This document shows, piece after piece, positions 8,768 through 17,997 of a stretch of 64,000 bases of DNA. The position numbers and the translations under genes are program-made. Position 1 is the first letter of the stretch. Each line of letters begins with the position of its first letter. The notes under the pieces were generated by a model. The model saw nothing but the letters and a program-made list of their open reading frames with translations. It searched no databases and was not told where the DNA came from. Origin of the DNA: Cytophagaceae bacterium. GTDB lineage: Bacteria; Bacteroidota; Bacteroidia; Cytophagales; Spirosomataceae. The stretch lies in the NCBI GenBank assembly GCA_027486845.1, contig JAIXOL010000036.1, positions 51,230 through 115,229 on the forward strand, in the 5' to 3' direction.

Positions 8768-9634
8768 ATGCAACAGAAATACCTTTTTGTCTTACTTCTT
8801 TTTGTAGGTTCGTTCATTACAAAAGCACAAATTGTAGATGATTCTCTTTTAATCGAGGGGCATCACAGAAGTTTTCACTTTTTGAAATCGGTGAAACCAA
8901 ATGCTTCGCTGGTGTTTGTGTTGCATGGTTCGGGTGGAAATGGTACGCAAATGAGAGGAAGAGCCAAGTCTTTGGAGGGAATTGCTTCAACCGAAAATAT
9001 TTTATTGGTTTACCCCGATGGTTATAAAAAATATTGGAATGAATGCCGAAAAACAGCCAATTCGGCGGCTAATTTAGAGAATATCAATGAAAATGCTTTC
9101 TTTGAGTCGATGATTGGTTATTTTAAAGAACGCTATCAAATCAACGAAAAGCAGATTTTTGCAGTCGGAACATCGGGCGGTGGACACATGGCGTATAAAC
9201 TGGCTTTGACAATGCCAAAAAGATTCAGAGCCATTACGGCACTGATTGCCAATTTGCCCGATACAAATAATATCGATTGCGAAGAAAAACGCATGGCCAT
9301 ACCCGTAATGATTGTCAATGGAACGGCTGATAAAACAAATCCGTATGAAGGTGGGGAAGTGATTACCAATAATATTAGCTTAGGAATAGTTCGCTCAACT
9401 GACCGAACATTTACCTATTGGTCATCGTTGGCGGGTTATAAAGGTAAACCTCAAATGCAAAATTTACCCGATACCGACCCAAAAGATGGCAAAACGATAG
9501 AAAAATATACTTTCAAGAAGAAAAGAAAACCCGAAGTTACGCTACTGAAAGTCATTAATGGGAAGCACGATTATCCAAATGATATTGATGTGCATTTGGA
9601 AGCTTGGGAGTTTTTTAAGCGAAGTCTGAAATGA
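8768..9634 (+). CDS. Secreted alpha/beta-hydrolase of the PHB depolymerase/esterase (LpqC-like) family
   Basis: A 288-residue exported esterase. The signal peptide spans about residues 1-20 and ends at TKAQ. The oxyanion-hole motif HGSGGNG lies near residue 54, and the nucleophile elbow GTSGGGHMA has Ser136. The C-terminal NGKHDYPND supplies the catalytic His. This layout is shared by LpqC-type poly-hydroxybutyrate depolymerases, feruloyl esterases and acetylxylan esterases, so the ester substrate is open. The downstream Nudix remnant overlaps its stop codon by 4 bases (ATGA). Confidence 0.8.
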   Translation: MQQKYLFVLLLFVGSFITKAQIVDDSLLIEGHHRSFHFLKSVKPNASLVFVLHGSGGNGTQMRGRAKSLEGIASTENILLVYPDGYKKYWNECRKTANSAANLENINENAFFESMIGYFKERYQINEKQIFAVGTSGGGHMAYKLALTMPKRFRAITALIANLPDTNNIDCEEKRMAIPVMIVNGTADKTNPYEGGEVITNNISLGIVRSTDRTFTYWSSLAGYKGKPQMQNLPDTDPKDGKTIEKYTFKKKRKPEVTLLKVINGKHDYPNDIDVHLEAWEFFKRSLK

Positions 9635-9846
9635 TACATCTGCTTGATATTGATAAAATTGCTTACGTCAGAGTAGAAATTGGGAAAAGATTAGGCATAA
9701 ACTCGAAAAGGAAAACGAAGTTTTATTTTTCTAATGGAAAAAGAGAAAATAATGAAACTGATGAAGAAACGCTCATTAGGGAGTTTCGAGAAGAGTTGGA
9801 TGTATCAATAATTTTGGGAACAATCAATAATTTCGGTGCTACATAA
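9631..9846 (+). pseudogene. Truncated Nudix hydrolase
   Basis: A 71-residue frame that overlaps the esterase gene by ATGA. It starts like a Bacteroidota Nudix protein (LDIDKIAYVRV) and contains most of the Nudix box (NETDEETLIREFREELDV). It stops about 10 residues after the box, where complete members run to roughly 130 or more. The box itself is eroded: the usual GGK before the ExxE helix is NGK. No continuation of the domain could be recognised in any frame downstream. A remnant is more likely than a functional protein. Confidence 0.65.
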
Positions 9847-9990
9847 CATTTATTAGGTTTGCTTATCTAATTCTAAACACACAAAATAGCCGTTTATCAT
9901 ATTTTGACTTATTCCAAAAATTTATTTAGCCTATAATCGTTATAGACTGGATTGCTTTTTTTTAATTTAGTAGCAGCAATTTATGCAATG

Positions 9991-10030
9991 TGTGCCTCAC
10001 CTGTTTGATGCTATAGAGATGCGTGGCACA
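9991..10030 (+). other. Potential stem-loop before the protease gene
   Basis: TGTGC...CAC (9991-10000) can pair with GTGGCACA (10023-10030), leaving a 22-base loop that contains GATGCTATAGAG. There is no T-tract. It lies in the 5' untranslated region, about 50 bp upstream of the tail-specific protease. Its role is unknown. Confidence 0.3.
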
Positions 10031-10081
10031 ATTATTTTAGCTTAATTGCAAATTTATCCATTTAAAACACCTGTTTGTGAC

Positions 10082-12199
10082 ATGAAAAAGCCAAGTTTGT
10101 TTATTAAGGCATTTTTGAGCATATGTTTGTTGACGATTTTTATTGCGGCAACACCCCTCAATAACGACCCACCAAGTAAAAACGAAACTATTCTTCGATA
10201 CGTTGGGGCGATGCTCGAACAAGGACATTATAGTCCGAAAAAGATTGATGATAATTTCTCGAAAGAGATTTTTAGTGAATTTTTGAAACGTCTCGACCCA
10301 AGCAAACGTATTTTGCTCGAAAAAGACATAGCCAAATTGCGAAAGTTTGAAACAACGATTGATGATGAAATTCATGGTTCGCCCTTAGCATTTTTTGCGG
10401 CGGCTGATGAAATCTATAAAAACAGAATCATTGAGGCTGAAGAAATGTATAAAAATTACATCGAAAAACCATTTGAGTTTACAAAAGATGATGTTTTAGA
10501 ATTAGATGCCGATAAAGTAGATTTCGCCTCAAATGACTCAGAAAAAAAGGAACGTTGGAGAAAATACCTAAAATGGCAGACCCTTGACCGCTTTATTGAT
10601 GCCCAAGAAACGCAAGAAAAAAACAAAGCTAAGAAAGATTTGATAGTGAAATCTGACCAAGAGTTGGAGAAAGAGGCACGTGCGAAAGTGAAAAAAGCAA
10701 TGGACAAATATTTTGACCGTTTGCGAAATAAATTCGACGAAAATCAACGCTTTGCGATGTTGGTCAACACAATCACCAACGAAATGGACCCACATACCGA
10801 TTTCTTTCCACCAGTGGAAAAACGTTCGTTTGATGAACGTTTGAGTGGTCGTTTCTTCGGGATTGGTGCATTATTGCAGCAAGAAGATGATAAAGTTAAA
10901 ATCAAAACCGTCACAACTGGTGGCCCAGCTTGGAAGTCGGGTGAGATTCAAGCCAATGATTTTATTGTAAAAGTAGCCCAAGCAACGGGCGAAGCCGAAG
11001 ATATTACGGGTTATACGACTGATGATGCCGTGAAACTTATCAGAGGTGCCGAAGGTACGGAAGTGAAAATCACCGTTCAGAAACCTGACGGCACTTTAAA
11101 AACCGTTTCGATGATTCGTGCAGAATTGAAATTGGATGAAACTTTTGCTCGTAGTGTAATCATCAATAGTGGCAAACACAAAATTGGTTTGATTGATTTA
11201 CCTGCATTTTATGCCGATTTTCAACGTCCACAAGCAGCTCGTTGCTCGCAAGATGTAGCCAAAGAAGTAGTTCGTTTGAAAGCCGAAGGCGTAGAAGGAA
11301 TTATTCTTGATATTAGAGATAATGGCGGTGGTAGCTTGCAAGAAGTGGTAAATATGGTTGGTTTATTTATCAAAACTGGTCCTGTGGTGCAAATTCGTGA
11401 CCGTTCTGGTCGCCCTTCGCAAATGGGCGACAATGATGCTTCGGTGCTTTATGATGGCCCATTAGTAGTGATGGTAAACGAACGCAGTGCTTCAGCTTCT
11501 GAGATTTTTGCATCGGCTATTCAAGATTATAAGCGTGGGGTAGTGGTTGGTTCAAGTTCTACTTTTGGTAAAGGAACTGTTCAACGTGCATTCCCAGTTG
11601 GTGGCAATGGTACAGGCAGCGGAGCGGGCGATTTAGGTGCTGTGCATCTTACTCTACAAAAATATTATAGAGTAGATGGCGGAGCAACGCAACTAAAAGG
11701 CGTAGAATCTGATATTGTTTTGCCAGGTTTGTACGAGGCTTACAAAGTACGTGAAAAAGATAGTCCAAATGCTCTCGTTTGGGACGAAATGCCGAAAGCA
11801 TCTTATCAAACTTGGACATATGCTCCTGATTTAGTGGCTTTGCAACAAAAAAATCAAGAACGTTTAACGACCAATACTGCATTTAAGGAAATAAAAGACA
11901 AGACAAATATTTTGGCTGATAATCGCAAAACGTCACGTTCGTTGGAAATACAAAAGTATAAAGCTCAACAAAAAGAAGTAAAAGATATTTCGACTCAGGT
12001 TAGAAATTTAACTCAGCTTAAAGATGATTTATCAGTAGCTAATTTATCAAACGATTTAGAAGCTATCAATTCTGATTCGTTGAAAAAAGATAGAAACGAT
12101 TTTTGGGTAAAATACTTGAAAAAAGATGTTTATCTAGGCGAAACGCTTAATATCATGAACGATGTAATTCAACAAAAAGGAATGGCATTGAAAAATTAG
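10082..12199 (+). CDS. prc: C-terminal processing (tail-specific) protease Prc/Tsp
   Basis: Periplasmic S41 serine protease that degrades proteins recognised by their C-termini. The ATG at 10082 (MKKPSLFIKAF) is chosen because it begins a signal peptide ending near AATP. This gives 705 residues. The order is a helical N-terminal region containing FLKRLDPSKR and MDPHTDFFPP, a PDZ domain (FFGIGALLQQEDDKVKI onwards), then the S41 catalytic core with GIILDIRDNGGG. The dyad is Ser471 in NERSASASEIF and Lys497 in FGKGTVQ. A C-terminal charged helical domain (DUF3340-like) follows. It is monocistronic, with a terminator right after the stop. Confidence 0.95.
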   Translation: MKKPSLFIKAFLSICLLTIFIAATPLNNDPPSKNETILRYVGAMLEQGHYSPKKIDDNFSKEIFSEFLKRLDPSKRILLEKDIAKLRKFETTIDDEIHGSPLAFFAAADEIYKNRIIEAEEMYKNYIEKPFEFTKDDVLELDADKVDFASNDSEKKERWRKYLKWQTLDRFIDAQETQEKNKAKKDLIVKSDQELEKEARAKVKKAMDKYFDRLRNKFDENQRFAMLVNTITNEMDPHTDFFPPVEKRSFDERLSGRFFGIGALLQQEDDKVKIKTVTTGGPAWKSGEIQANDFIVKVAQATGEAEDITGYTTDDAVKLIRGAEGTEVKITVQKPDGTLKTVSMIRAELKLDETFARSVIINSGKHKIGLIDLPAFYADFQRPQAARCSQDVAKEVVRLKAEGVEGIILDIRDNGGGSLQEVVNMVGLFIKTGPVVQIRDRSGRPSQMGDNDASVLYDGPLVVMVNERSASASEIFASAIQDYKRGVVVGSSSTFGKGTVQRAFPVGGNGTGSGAGDLGAVHLTLQKYYRVDGGATQLKGVESDIVLPGLYEAYKVREKDSPNALVWDEMPKASYQTWTYAPDLVALQQKNQERLTTNTAFKEIKDKTNILADNRKTSRSLEIQKYKAQQKEVKDISTQVRNLTQLKDDLSVANLSNDLEAINSDSLKKDRNDFWVKYLKKDVYLGETLNIMNDVIQQKGMALKN

Positions 12200-12221
12200 T
12201 CTTCAGTTGGCAGTCTTTAAA

Positions 12222-12266
12222 AAAGTAAAAAACTCGTAAAATAAATTTACGAGTTTTTTTACTTTA
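12222..12266. terminator. Bidirectional terminator after prc
   Basis: AAAAACTCGTAAA (12228-12240) pairs with TTTACGAGTTTTT (12246-12258). The flanking A and T tracts let it serve both prc and the convergent glycosyltransferase gene. Confidence 0.75.
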
Positions 12267-12304
12267 AAAAATGGCTGAAAACTACCCACTATAAACTCAA
12301 AAAA

Positions 12305-13036
12305 TTATCTTTTGAAACTTTTAAACCAACTCCAAACTTTCATCATAATTACGCCAAAAATAGCTTCTTGAAAAATCTTGCTAGACATTTTTGATACGCC
12401 TTTTGTGCGGTCAGTGAAGATAATTGGCACTTCTATAATGTTAAATTTATACAAAAAAGCGTTGAATTTCATTTCAATCTGAAAAGCATAGCCGATAAAG
12501 GTAATTTTATCCAGTGGAATGGTCTTCAATACTTCTTGTCGATAGCAAATAAATCCACCCGTTGGATCCATGATTTTCATACCCGTAATCATTCGTACAT
12601 AAACACCCGCAAAATACGACATCAGTACTCTCCCCATCGGCCAGTTGACAACGTTTACACCTTTAATATAGCGAGAGCCAATTGCCACATCGTAACCATC
12701 AATTTTGCAAGCTTTACAAAGCTTTACTAAATCTTCTGGATTGTGTGAGAAATCAGCATCCATTTCATAAATAAACTGATAATCGTTTTCTAATGCCCAT
12801 TTAAAACCGTGAATATATGCTGTGCCTAAGCCAAGTTTTCCGCTTCTTTCAATAAGATGTAGATTTTGAGTAAACTCATTTTGTAGTTCTTTAACTTTTT
12901 TTCCAGTTCCATCGGGCGAGCCATCATCCAAAATCAGCACATCAAATGTTTCGCTCAAACTCATGACTTTTCTAATAATCGCTTCTATGTTCTCGATTTC
13001 ATTGTAAGTCGGTATAATTACAAGATTTTCTTTCAA
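12305..13036 (-). CDS. Polyprenol-phosphate mannosyltransferase-like GT2
   Basis: A 243-residue GT2 glycosyltransferase. The start VIIPTYNEIENI, the nucleotide-binding ILDDGSPDGTGKKV, the metal motif MDADFSHNPED and the TGGFICYR segment match dolichol-phosphate mannose synthase (DPM1-like) enzymes. These transfer mannose from GDP-mannose to a polyprenyl phosphate at the cytoplasmic face of the membrane. There is no C-terminal transmembrane anchor, as in eukaryotic DPM1 and many Bacteroidota homologues. It may supply the polyprenyl donor for O-mannosylation or envelope glycans, an inference only. Confidence 0.85.
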   Translation of the reverse strand: MKENLVIIPTYNEIENIEAIIRKVMSLSETFDVLILDDGSPDGTGKKVKELQNEFTQNLHLIERSGKLGLGTAYIHGFKWALENDYQFIYEMDADFSHNPEDLVKLCKACKIDGYDVAIGSRYIKGVNVVNWPMGRVLMSYFAGVYVRMITGMKIMDPTGGFICYRQEVLKTIPLDKITFIGYAFQIEMKFNAFLYKFNIIEVPIIFTDRTKGVSKMSSKIFQEAIFGVIMMKVWSWFKSFKR

Positions 13037-13192
13037 TTTATATAGTCAGGTTTAGGATTGCACATTGATAAATAATGAGACATAAGAAACGAGATATGGG
13101 ATTCGAGTCGTTTCGCCACAATGATAAAATACTGATTATCTATATATTAATAAATGTTTTATTTGCTTAGGTGCTTATTTACTAAAAAACAA

Positions 13193-13555
13193 TCAATATG
13201 CTATTTTCTTCTTTTTCTTCAATTCCTCCAAATTTTTTAGCACATTTTCGTACAGTTTTGTCATTTGTTCGGGGTTTGTTACATAATAATTGTAACTTGC
13301 TCTATAACGTGCCGTGTCGGTTTTATATTTTATCATTATTTGGTTCTCCAAATATTTGTAGGCGAATTTCGTAGAATCATAATCTTTAAATGATAATCGA
13401 CCCACTTTTGCTTCGGTCAGATGAATTTCGGCCAAAATTTTTGCCATAGTAGCCTCGTCAATTGCATCTTTAGGTCGGCTGGGGCGGTTATCACAAGCCA
13501 ATAATATCAAAATTATACCTAAAAGCATGAATATTTTTTTTGTCAGCATTTTCAC
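13193..13555 (-). CDS. DUF4296 lipoprotein
   Basis: A 120-residue lipoprotein with lipobox ILLAC (Cys21) followed by the family-typical block RPKDAIDEATMAKILAEIHL. Two helices and a lysine-rich C-terminus complete the chain. DUF4296 is confined to Bacteroidota and has no assigned function. It is 156 bp downstream of the glycosyltransferase start in the same direction and divergent from the DUF58 gene. Confidence 0.85.
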   Translation of the reverse strand: MKMLTKKIFMLLGIILILLACDNRPSRPKDAIDEATMAKILAEIHLTEAKVGRLSFKDYDSTKFAYKYLENQIMIKYKTDTARYRASYNYYVTNPEQMTKLYENVLKNLEELKKKKKIAY

Positions 13556-13736
13556 TTTATCTTCGTTTCTAAAAATATCTTAAAACAACTGTTTGATTGG
13601 CTTTAAAAAACAAATTACGGAAAAATCTAACAAAATTCATGCGTTAAATTTTCTTAATTGCTTTAAGCTATTGAATAAACATAAATTGTTTCGTAAAAAT
13701 CCATTTTCAATTATAGTTTTAATTATCCATCAAAAA

Positions 13737-14600
13737 ATGGTAGAAAGCATTATTTCAAAACTCAATAAGTATGAGATTAAAATCCGAAAAGCTGTGAACG
13801 GTCATATGCAAGGAAACTTTCGTTCGGTTTTTAAAGGATCTGGGCTAGAGTTTAGCGATTTGCGTACTTATCAATACGGCGATGATGTTCGGACAATTGA
13901 TTGGATAACGACTGCTAAAGGTGACGGTGCTTACGTAAAGATTTTTAAAGAAGAGAAAGAACAAACCGTGTTTTTTATGCTCGATGTGAGTAGCTCGCAG
14001 GAAGTAGGAAACAGTGGACGTTTGAAAATAGATACTGCAAAAGAAATTTGTGGGGTTTTGGCTCTTTCAGCCATCAAGGAGGCTGGTCACGTAGGGCTTT
14101 ATTGTTTTTCTGACCAAAAGGAATTGTATTTCAAACCCACAAATGGCATGAAACATGGATACGAACTTATCTTGACACTCTTTAAGATGAAGCCAGTTTC
14201 GCAAAAAACCGATATTCCATCGGCCATTGGGTTTGCCTTGAATATGCTTCGCCGAAAGAGTGTTGTGATTTTGATTTCTGATTTTCTAGATAAAGATTAC
14301 GAACACAACCTCAAGGCTCTGGCTCGTAAACACGATTTGGTGGTAGTTCATGTCTATGACCAGCGGGAAATAAAATTGCCAAGTCTCGGCATTATTCCAG
14401 TTTTAGACAAAGAAAGTAAGAAAACAGTTTGGTTAAATACTTCTTCACCATCATTTAAGCGTGAAATGCGAGAGGTTTTTGAAGACAATCAAAAGCGTTT
14501 AGAAACTTTGTGTAAGCAACACAATGCCAATTATGTAGCCATTGATTCGAGAGAAGATTATGTGCCGAAATTAATTCAATTATTTAGAGTAAGAAAATAA
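13737..14600 (+). CDS. DUF58-domain protein (VWA-like)
   Basis: A 288-residue cytoplasmic protein. The ATG at 13737 is used because the long in-frame upstream extension is A+T-rich and non-homologous, while MVESIISKLNKYEIKIRKAV is the usual family start. The DUF58 hallmark FSDLRTYQYGDDVRTIDW is followed by a von Willebrand-like domain with FMLDVSSSQE (MIDAS-like DxSxS) and VVILISDFLD. Such proteins normally work with a MoxR AAA+ ATPase in the Bat/aerotolerance-type operons. No moxR or batA/batB gene is present in this window, only the membrane protein downstream. Confidence 0.85.
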   Translation: MVESIISKLNKYEIKIRKAVNGHMQGNFRSVFKGSGLEFSDLRTYQYGDDVRTIDWITTAKGDGAYVKIFKEEKEQTVFFMLDVSSSQEVGNSGRLKIDTAKEICGVLALSAIKEAGHVGLYCFSDQKELYFKPTNGMKHGYELILTLFKMKPVSQKTDIPSAIGFALNMLRRKSVVILISDFLDKDYEHNLKALARKHDLVVVHVYDQREIKLPSLGIIPVLDKESKKTVWLNTSSPSFKREMREVFEDNQKRLETLCKQHNANYVAIDSREDYVPKLIQLFRVRK

Positions 14601-14636
14601 ACAGTCAATTGAAGAGAAAGGTTTAAAAAGATAAAA

Positions 14637-15545
14637 ATGCCAATCAGAATTATACAAATACTAAGGTCAGTAAACAGTATCTTATTGATAATCAGTTGTT
14701 TGTTGGTTATAGGAATCAGCTATGCACAAAAACCTATTGGGAGGTTTCAAACTGATAGTATTGAACTTGGTCGCCCGATTGATTATGCACTAAGCTATCA
14801 CCACAATCCATCGGCAGAGGTTTTTTTTCCTGATACTACTTATAATTTTTATCCGTTTGAGATAATTCGACGAAATATTTTTCAGACTTCAACTACCAAT
14901 GGTGTCAGTACAGATAGCGTAATTTATACGCTCGTGACTTTTGAAATCATGAAAAATCAAAAATTGGGGCTTCCAATTTATTTACTTTCGAAGCGGGATT
15001 GTACAACGGTTTATTCATTGACCGATTCGGTTTTTTTAAAAGAAATGATAAAAACAAGCGTCGATTCGCTACAATTAAAGACGGATACAAAACTTTTGCC
15101 ACTATCACAGCAGGTCAATTATCCTAAAATTTTGACTTTTTTATTGAGTATTTTGGGTGTAGTGCTTATTATTTACGCCATCTTTGGTCGCTTCATTCGT
15201 AAGCAATATACCTTGTTTTTATTTAGCCGCCGTCATATCGATTTTCAGGCTAATTATAAGAAATTTACTCGCTCAACTTTAGATGATGTGACAATTGGGA
15301 AAGCTTTAGTTTTATGGAAAAAACACTTAGAATGGCTCGAAAAACGCCCTTATTCCTCATATACAACCAAAGAAATTATTTCTAGATTACCGAATGAACG
15401 TCTTGAAGAAGCACTTAAAGAAGTTGATAGTGCTATTTATGGCGGAATTTTATCAACCCAAATGCCTGCTTCGATGGAGGTTTTACTCGAAAAAGCTACC
15501 GAATTATACAAAAATCGTCGAGAAGAATTAGCCGATAGTTTATAA
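14637..15545 (+). CDS. Membrane protein encoded with DUF58 (Bat-operon type)
   Basis: 302 residues: an N-terminal signal or anchor helix (about 10-30), a periplasmic beta-rich domain, a transmembrane helix near 164-183 (ILTFLLSILGVVLIIYAIFG), then a cytoplasmic helical domain of about 115 residues. It follows the DUF58 gene by 36 bp. In Bacteroidota, DUF58 genes are commonly followed by a protein of this layout, resembling DUF4381/BatD components, and the same role is inferred here. No enzymatic motif is visible. Confidence 0.6.
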   Translation: MPIRIIQILRSVNSILLIISCLLVIGISYAQKPIGRFQTDSIELGRPIDYALSYHHNPSAEVFFPDTTYNFYPFEIIRRNIFQTSTTNGVSTDSVIYTLVTFEIMKNQKLGLPIYLLSKRDCTTVYSLTDSVFLKEMIKTSVDSLQLKTDTKLLPLSQQVNYPKILTFLLSILGVVLIIYAIFGRFIRKQYTLFLFSRRHIDFQANYKKFTRSTLDDVTIGKALVLWKKHLEWLEKRPYSSYTTKEIISRLPNERLEEALKEVDSAIYGGILSTQMPASMEVLLEKATELYKNRREELADSL

Positions 15546-15636
15546 ATGCAGGTCAAGTTTTTAACTTGTCAGTTGGCGAAGAAAGAGTGTCTCCATAAAA
15601 AAACATATAAAATATTTAAAACTTACCCATTTTTTG

Positions 15637-16062
15637 ATGAATCAACATATCGAAATCATATTATCTGATAAAACCCTCAACGAACAAGCTTGTTTAGATT
15701 TTGTAAAAAACGATGATTCGGGTGGTATCGTAACTTTTGTAGGTACAGTTAGAAACCAAACCAAAGGAAAGCGAGTGCTGAGACTTGATTTTGAAGCTTA
15801 TGAGCCAATGGCAGTTTCGGAGATGAGAAAAATTGCCGAGCAAGCCGTAGAAAAGTTTTCATTAAAAAAAATAGCTATTTATCACCGAGTTGGAAGCCTT
15901 GAAATTGGCGAAGTTCCTGTGGTAATTGCGGCCTCGGCGGCACATCGAGGAGCGGCTTTTGATGCATGCGAGTATGCAATTGATACGCTCAAAGAAACCG
16001 TGCCGATTTGGAAAAAAGAAATTTTTGAAGACGGTGAAGTATGGGTTTCCGCTACGCCTTGA
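15637..16062 (+). CDS. moaE: Molybdopterin synthase catalytic subunit MoaE
   Basis: Large subunit of molybdopterin synthase, which with thiocarboxylated MoaD inserts two sulfurs into cyclic pyranopterin monophosphate. 141 residues from the ATG at 15637 (a TTG one codon earlier is unlikely). Conserved features are GGIVTFVGTVRNQTKG, LDFEAYEPMA, HRVGSLEIGE, AAHRGAAFDACEYAIDTLKE and the catalytic lysine region PIWKKEIFEDG. No moaD or moaA is present, but moaC and mobA lie 1.4-2 kb away on the opposite strand. Its stop codon abuts that of the convergent gene with no spacer. Confidence 0.95.
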   Translation: MNQHIEIILSDKTLNEQACLDFVKNDDSGGIVTFVGTVRNQTKGKRVLRLDFEAYEPMAVSEMRKIAEQAVEKFSLKKIAIYHRVGSLEIGEVPVVIAASAAHRGAAFDACEYAIDTLKETVPIWKKEIFEDGEVWVSATP

Positions 16063-17424
16063 TTATCTCACCAACATCACTTTTCCCATTAATTCTATTT
16101 CGTTATTTTCTTGATTTTTGGCTTTGAGTCGGTAAGGATAAATCCCTATTTGAAAGTTTTCGCCATTCCACGATTCTTTCAGATTATTCAGAATCGTGAT
16201 TAGTTTACCTTTTTGGTCATAAATACTAAGGCTTACAAATTTATCATCTTCACCAAAGACAGTAAAAAAATCATTGATTCCATCATTATTTGGACTAAAA
16301 GCCAATGGAATAAAAATTGGAATACTTGTAAAACACGGAATCAGTGAGTTTTTGATACAGATTTTCTCGGAGATGAATGCAGTTTCGTTAGAAGTAAATT
16401 TTATTTGATAGCAATTTTGTTGGTTACATTTGATGTCAGTGTCGAAATAAGCTGTGCTTGGTGCTTCGAGTTTTACATCATTATTTTTGAGAATCGTAAA
16501 ATTTTTGATAGTTTCAGGACGAGGTTTTTGCCAACGTAGTTCGTTGGATGTTTCAGTCGATAAAACTTCAAAGTCAATATCACAGATTTCTTTTGAAAGA
16601 TTATTTGGGAAACAATTATTTTCTAATTTAATGGCATAGCAAACATTTTTGGTGGTATTGCTAAATGCGATTTTTTGTTGACCAATTTCACCAAGTTTTG
16701 TAGTAATCAATGAGTTATTTCCCAAGAGTTTTACATCTTCGCCCGAAAAATTATTAAAACTTATCCTATAATTTTCAGTACCTGTTTTTTCAAAAATCAA
16801 TATTTGTGGCTGATTTACCTTTGGAAATTTTATATCAACTGAACTATTTATACTGCAAAATTCAACTTCATAATGTGCTTTTACACTTATTTTCTTATCG
16901 GTTTGTGTGGTGTAGGTATGCGAAACACTTGATGTAGGTAGTTTGATTTTTTCAAGCGGCGATGCATCGCCCCAATCAATCATACAATAGTCGTATGGGA
17001 GAGAACCTACTTTTTTATTATCAGCGATTTCTAAACTTACCTTGCTCCCGCAAATCTTTGGTTTTAGTATTAGTTTGTTTGTATCGAGTACTGTCACAAC
17101 TCCGCAAACCCTAAGTTCTTTGCCATCTTCTTTTCTGAATGTAATCTGCATTAATTTATATGCACCGGGGGCAGTGTAGGTAAATGTCGGCATTTCTGTT
17201 GGATTTGTGGGCAAGCCTCCTTTATAATCATAGATAAATTTATGACCGTTGGCTACACTATCGTTTTTGCTAATTTCAACTGTAAAAGGCACACAACCAA
17301 TCATTGTTTTGGCATTAAGTGACCCCGAACCAATATTTGGGCCATAGCATTGGTCGTTCGATTGTCCGAAAGATTTAATTGCTATAAATATCACCAAGAC
17401 AATATGTAAGATTGGTTGTTTCAT
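16063..17424 (-). CDS. T9SS-exported surface protein with gliding-motility (CHU_C, type B) C-terminal domain
   Basis: 453 residues with a signal peptide (to about SFGQS), beta-sandwich/PKD-like middle domains, and a C-terminal type B sorting domain. The latter begins at IPLAFSPNNDGINDFFTVFG and runs through LSIYDQKGKLI and WNGENFQIGIYPYRL to MLVR. This domain directs outer-membrane passage by the type IX secretion system. The middle contains HTYTT-style PKD strands. It follows mobA by 12 bp in the same direction, so it may be cotranscribed with the molybdopterin genes, an unusual partner. Confidence 0.85.
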   Translation of the reverse strand: MKQPILHIVLVIFIAIKSFGQSNDQCYGPNIGSGSLNAKTMIGCVPFTVEISKNDSVANGHKFIYDYKGGLPTNPTEMPTFTYTAPGAYKLMQITFRKEDGKELRVCGVVTVLDTNKLILKPKICGSKVSLEIADNKKVGSLPYDYCMIDWGDASPLEKIKLPTSSVSHTYTTQTDKKISVKAHYEVEFCSINSSVDIKFPKVNQPQILIFEKTGTENYRISFNNFSGEDVKLLGNNSLITTKLGEIGQQKIAFSNTTKNVCYAIKLENNCFPNNLSKEICDIDFEVLSTETSNELRWQKPRPETIKNFTILKNNDVKLEAPSTAYFDTDIKCNQQNCYQIKFTSNETAFISEKICIKNSLIPCFTSIPIFIPLAFSPNNDGINDFFTVFGEDDKFVSLSIYDQKGKLITILNNLKESWNGENFQIGIYPYRLKAKNQENNEIELMGKVMLVR

Positions 17425-17436
17425 GCAATGAATAAA

Positions 17437-17997
17437 CTATTCAATTATCGTTTGGTTTTTTATTCGCCCAAATTCTTCATTAGTGTTTACGTTAGTTAGC
17501 AAGCAAAGATTGGCTGAAATGATGATTTCTGTATCATTATTTTGTAGAAAAACCTTCGGGCTTTTGTTTCCTGCTTCAGCGTATTCAGTAAGTAAATCTA
17601 ATACTTTTGGTTCGTAAATCGTGAAAAGTGGGTCGGGAGCATTAGTTTCGAAGTTCATAAATGCAGTTGCAATTTTATGTTTATTTCGGTGATTTACTAA
17701 GTCTTCAAAGCTGTTTTCATCAATAAAAGGCATATCGCAAGCAACTACCAACCAAGCTGAGTTTGGGTTGAAGTAAAAAGCCGATAAGATTCCTCCCATC
17801 GGGCCTAATTCATATTTATCTATAATGGTGTTATCTGAAAATTGCTGTTCCAATCGGCATGAAAAATAAACTTCTTTGCAGTATTTTTTTGCTAAATCGA
17901 ACAGATATTCTCGTTGAGGTTTGCCATGATAATTAAGCAAACTTTTATCAGTTCCCATGCGGGAGCTTTTACCTCCAATTAAGATAAGAGCGTTCAA
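17437..17997 (-). CDS. mobA: Molybdenum cofactor guanylyltransferase MobA
   Basis: Attaches GMP from GTP to Mo-molybdopterin to form the MGD cofactor. 186 residues. The nucleotidyltransferase signature LIGGKSSRMGTDKSLL sits at the N-terminus, GPMGGILSA and VVACDMPFID (metal-binding Asp) follow, and the NAPDPLFTIYEP segment is typical. It overlaps the moaC stop by 4 bases (ATGA), indicating translational coupling. Its presence implies the cell uses bis-MGD-type molybdoenzymes. Confidence 0.9.
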   Translation of the reverse strand: MNALILIGGKSSRMGTDKSLLNYHGKPQREYLFDLAKKYCKEVYFSCRLEQQFSDNTIIDKYELGPMGGILSAFYFNPNSAWLVVACDMPFIDENSFEDLVNHRNKHKIATAFMNFETNAPDPLFTIYEPKVLDLLTEYAEAGNKSPKVFLQNNDTEIIISANLCLLTNVNTNEEFGRIKNQTIIE

